The translations under genes and the position numbers were made by a program. The notes beneath the pieces are model-generated. The model ran no database searches, was not told where the DNA came from, and was given only the letters and a program-made list of their open reading frames with translations. A stretch of 64,000 nucleotides of DNA. It comes from Euglena gracilis. Taxonomy: Eukaryota > Euglenida > Euglenophyceae > Euglenales. Each line of letters opens with the position of its first letter. The stretch's first letter is position 1. This document shows, in pieces, positions 1-64,000 of this stretch. The DNA is taken from assembly GCA_039621445.1 (NCBI GenBank), contig CP154955.1, positions 52,171,384 through 52,235,383 on the forward strand, given 5' to 3'.

Positions 1-60395
<60,395 letters not shown>

Positions 60396-61490
60396 GTCCC
60401 CCTGTGTGGCCGGCGGTGGGAGTCGGGTGGTGCGTGGCAGGAAAGCATGTGATGCACCTTTTTTGCAAAAAATAGTGTTTTTTTTGCAGAAATAGTGTTT
60501 TTTTTCAAAAAATATTGTAGTTTTTTTGCAAAAAATAGTTATTTTTTTCAAAAAGAATCAGCAATTCATCTCATTTGGACCCGAAGGTATATCATGTATG
60601 TTTAGTTGTTTTTTTTATGTGGACGACACATGCCTACATATTTGCCCTACATAACCATATTATTGTCTTGTTTTTAATATCTATGTGGGTGTGTGTGTAA
60701 TATGAATGCAATAAATCTATTCGACCACATTTTTTTCAAGCCTTTGTGGGAAGGGTTTTCAAGGCTTGAGTTTAACGCGAGGAAAGTACCAAATGTATCA
60801 ATATGGATGATTCCCAAATGCACTCATTCATATTTTCACACTGTACACAAGCACACACACAATAATACACATGCACATGGATCACATGGCACATATGGCA
60901 CCCATGGCATACGTCACAACCGTTGCACACATGGAATACATGACATAGATGGCATACATGGTCCATATTGCACACATGACATACGCAAAATGTACGTCAC
61001 ACATTGCACACATGACATGCATGACATACAGTGTGGACAAAACTTAAGGGAGACAAAAATTATGGGAAACTACCCGACTTTTGAATAATTTTTCCCTGTC
61101 CACTGAACCTTTCCTACGCCTTTTGGAGAATCCACTCTCAGGGGTAGTCAAATTTCAACCCATGAACAGATGGGGTTATGTGGTGTTGTCAATTGTTGCG
61201 GTTTATTTTGAAACACATTTGCAAAAAAATTACCAAAACACCACCCTGTCCGTCTTCTGGAACTTTGAATTGCCTTTGGTCAAAGTATCTTCACTCAACT
61301 GAAACAATTACAACCATTTTCTCTTAAAATTTGAATTTTTCCATGATGATGATGATGATGGCGATGATAATATTAACAATAATGATGATAGTTTTTTCAA
61401 AAGCAAAGTTTTCCCATAAAATTTCCCCGTACCATTTTTTCCCCGTAATTTCTGTTTCCCCTAATGTTGGTCTGCACTGTACACGGCACA
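60396..61490 (+). other. 3' untranslated/downstream region
   Basis: T-runs with TTTGCAAAAAATAGTG repeats (60450-60560), and CATGGCATA-like repeats at 60845-61030. The AATAAA at 60710-60715 is a possible poly(A) signal, 315 bases after the stop. Confidence 0.4.
60710..60715 (+). terminator. possible poly(A) signal AATAAA
   Basis: AATAAA in an AT-rich setting downstream of the stop codon. Whether this organism uses the animal signal is not known. Confidence 0.25.
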
Positions 61491-61499
61491 CGTGGCATA

Positions 61500-61731
<232 letters not shown>

Positions 61732-61764
61732 ACACATGAGCAAACCTACCCCAAGGTGCCTGTA

Positions 61765-62000
61765 CTCGCACCAGGGCAGAACGGGAATCGGCCGAACAGC
61801 CAGGGTGGTGGGTGGGGGGGGGTCGACCCCTCCACCTCCTCCTGTATTTCCGGTAGCACCAATTTTCGACCCCAAAAATTTGGCGCTGGGAAAAATGTGT
61901 TAAAAATCTGTGTAAATCTGTGAAACTGCTGTGATGGGTGGGGGGTCGACCCCCCCCCCACCAGGCTTTCCTGTTCTGTCTTGATGTGCACACACTCCTG
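61765..62000 (+). mobile_element. GGGTCGACCC family element, copy 2
   Basis: GCAGAACGGGAATCGGCCGAACAGCCAG, hairpin at 61804-61832, CCTCCTCCTGTATTTCCGG, ATTTGGCGC and second hairpin at 61933-61963, as in 42655-42900. Confidence 0.75.
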
Positions 62001-63034
62001 GGGGGACCTACCCCTGGCAGCACAGGGCAGCGCCGAGCCGCCCCAAAGTCCCGCGGCAACCCCTGAACTGCCTCCCAGCGGCCCGCCGTTGCTGGTTCTT
62101 ATTTTGAATTGCCGACGGAGGGACCGTTGGCAAAGGCCCCCTCTCCTATCCTTCTTCAACCTTGCACGTTTGCAAATATGCCATCAAATGTTTTCAAAAT
62201 TTTCACTTTTTTCATTCTTTTCAATTTTTTTTTACAATTTTTGCAAGTTTTCAAATCAAAGTATTGCCGGCTTGTTTTTTTTTCCAGCGTTGATGCATTT
62301 GACCGGGAGGGGATCCCTTTTTTTCCTAATTCTTGGCTGGAAGACCCGGTCGGGTGCCCCCTTGACCCAAACATGTCCACTGCGACGGACCCCTGTCTGC
62401 GCCTCCCACACGTGCCTCCCCCACCAATGCCCCAAGTGTGCCTGGCACACCCGCCGGTGCCACGAGGGTGGCGGCCGCAATAGAGCATACCTTCTGGTGC
62501 CCCTCGCACTGCCCCAACCAAGCACGCGGCAAAAACCCCCACGTTTCCTGAAAAACACCCTCCCCTGAATAGCAAGCGTTGTTTTTGCGGAGATTCGACG
62601 CTTCATTTCTGCCCAATCGGATTTTTTGAGGGTTTTTGTGGTTTTAAGGTATTTTAGATATTTTTTTGCCAGTTGTTTTTATTAACCCCCCCCCCCCCCC
62701 GGTTTTTTTAATGGCGTCTCAAGATTCGATGAATGCTGCCAAAGTCCTGGCACAAGCCCCGACAATTCCAGGCACAGCACACCCATGCCGGGCAACCAAT
62801 GAGGAAGCTGGACAAACCCCGTCAATACCGACAAACCCGGACCAATCCCAACACATCTGGCCAGCCCTGCCAAAAGATTCCATGTGTATGGAGGTGCTTG
62901 GCGCCAACAACCACCAACACGGCGCCGCTGACTCCCCCTCCCCCGGCCTGGGAAGCGTCGGTGTGGTGCATTGAGCAACCGACACACCACGTCTGGAAGG
63001 GATGCACATGTGCGCATTCACACAATTCGCGCGC
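62001..63034. other. intergenic sequence without recognised gene
   Basis: Short GC-rich patches (62010-62095, 62340-62480, 62730-62975) give Pro-rich frames on plus, but no family was recognised and no splice context settles them. They could belong to the next gene. Confidence 0.4.
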
Positions 63035-63465
<431 letters not shown>

Positions 63466-64000
63466 GTGTGCGGGGTCCTAAAACAATTCACACCCACCGA
63501 ACGGAGTGCGCGCAGTGCCTCAACTACCTCCCGCCTCCCAGCAGCCCCATTTACGCTGACCACCAGAGATCGTTTCGGGCCGTGCTGACCACCCCGCTGA
63601 CCGCCCCGCCACTCTCTGACTACCGCACAGCACCCCCTCATCCATTGGCCCGCTGCGACAGGGGGCTTTTGCCTGCGCCTGTGTTTGGCCGGCCATGAGG
63701 CCGCACTGCTCGGAATCAATTTTTTTTGAAGAAAATGATTCCTCGGAAAGGAAAGGCTGTTTTGAAAGTTTCCGTGATTTTTGAAGTTTTGACCAACAAA
63801 ACGCACATTTTTTTTAGGAGTGAATATGTTCTCACAATTAAAGCGTCACGTTTTTGGATTTTTTGTTGTTTCACTTTTTTTCTTTACACCTGTTTTGTTG
63901 TCACTTGTTACACCAAAAATACGCAAAATTAAATTTTTGTTTTCCGCTGCGTTTTACTTGTAGTTTTATTTGTGTTTTTTTTTGTTTCGTGTTTTTCCGG
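63466..64000. other. end of window, no gene recognised
   Basis: A GC-rich patch at 63490-63690 has one open frame on plus, but without a known domain. The last 280 bases are T-rich. Confidence 0.4.

Overview
This is a eukaryotic nuclear window. A single plus-strand gene fills almost all of it: the ortholog of CNOT1/NOT1, the large scaffold of the CCR4-NOT deadenylase complex. The 5' part of the gene, including the N-terminal HEAT repeats and most of the TTP-binding region, lies upstream of base 1. About 44 short exons can be placed between 1047 and 60395 by comparing the conceptual protein with the family as known from animals and plants. They carry roughly 5.3 kb of coding sequence (about 1,750 residues), so more than 90% of the gene is intron. 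Most junctions keep the reading phase with GT-AG boundaries, which is strong support for the model.

Exons 1-3 encode the end of the TTP-binding region and a disordered linker. Exons 3-9 encode the MIF4G domain, which binds the CAF1/CNOT7 deadenylase and DDX6. Exons 9-13 are a Pro/Ser/Gly/Ala-rich linker. Exons 14-18 are the CNOT9-binding domain (DUF3819). Exons 18-25 are the connector. Exons 26-43 are the helical C-terminal region ending in the NOT1 superfamily homology domain that docks NOT2/NOT3. Exon 44 is a low-complexity Ala/Pro tail ending in TAG at 60393-60395. No second gene was found on either strand, and nothing supported after 60395.

The exons have very high GC at third positions. 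The introns are long and made of microsatellites, C/G and T homopolymers and short dispersed elements with inverted ends. This suggests a GC-rich protist or alga. Several stretches (for example the ELV-KDF block and PDALRPK) read closer to plant than animal NOT1, so the green lineage or another algal group is possible, but I cannot name the organism.

The non-coding part carries the surprises: a decayed hAT-like transposon with matching 8-bp flanks (17950-19968); at least seven families of small inverted-repeat elements, several close to splice sites; a recurring 3'-intron module in front of exons 8, 10 and 37; a 2-kb TTGAG/CTGAG pentamer satellite; very long ACGC tetranucleotide arrays; and GT-rich arrays placed beside many splice donors. 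Most long open frames (Thr-His, Val-Cys, Asn-Ser-Thr-Gln-Leu, poly-Phe and similar) are microsatellites read in frame, not genes.
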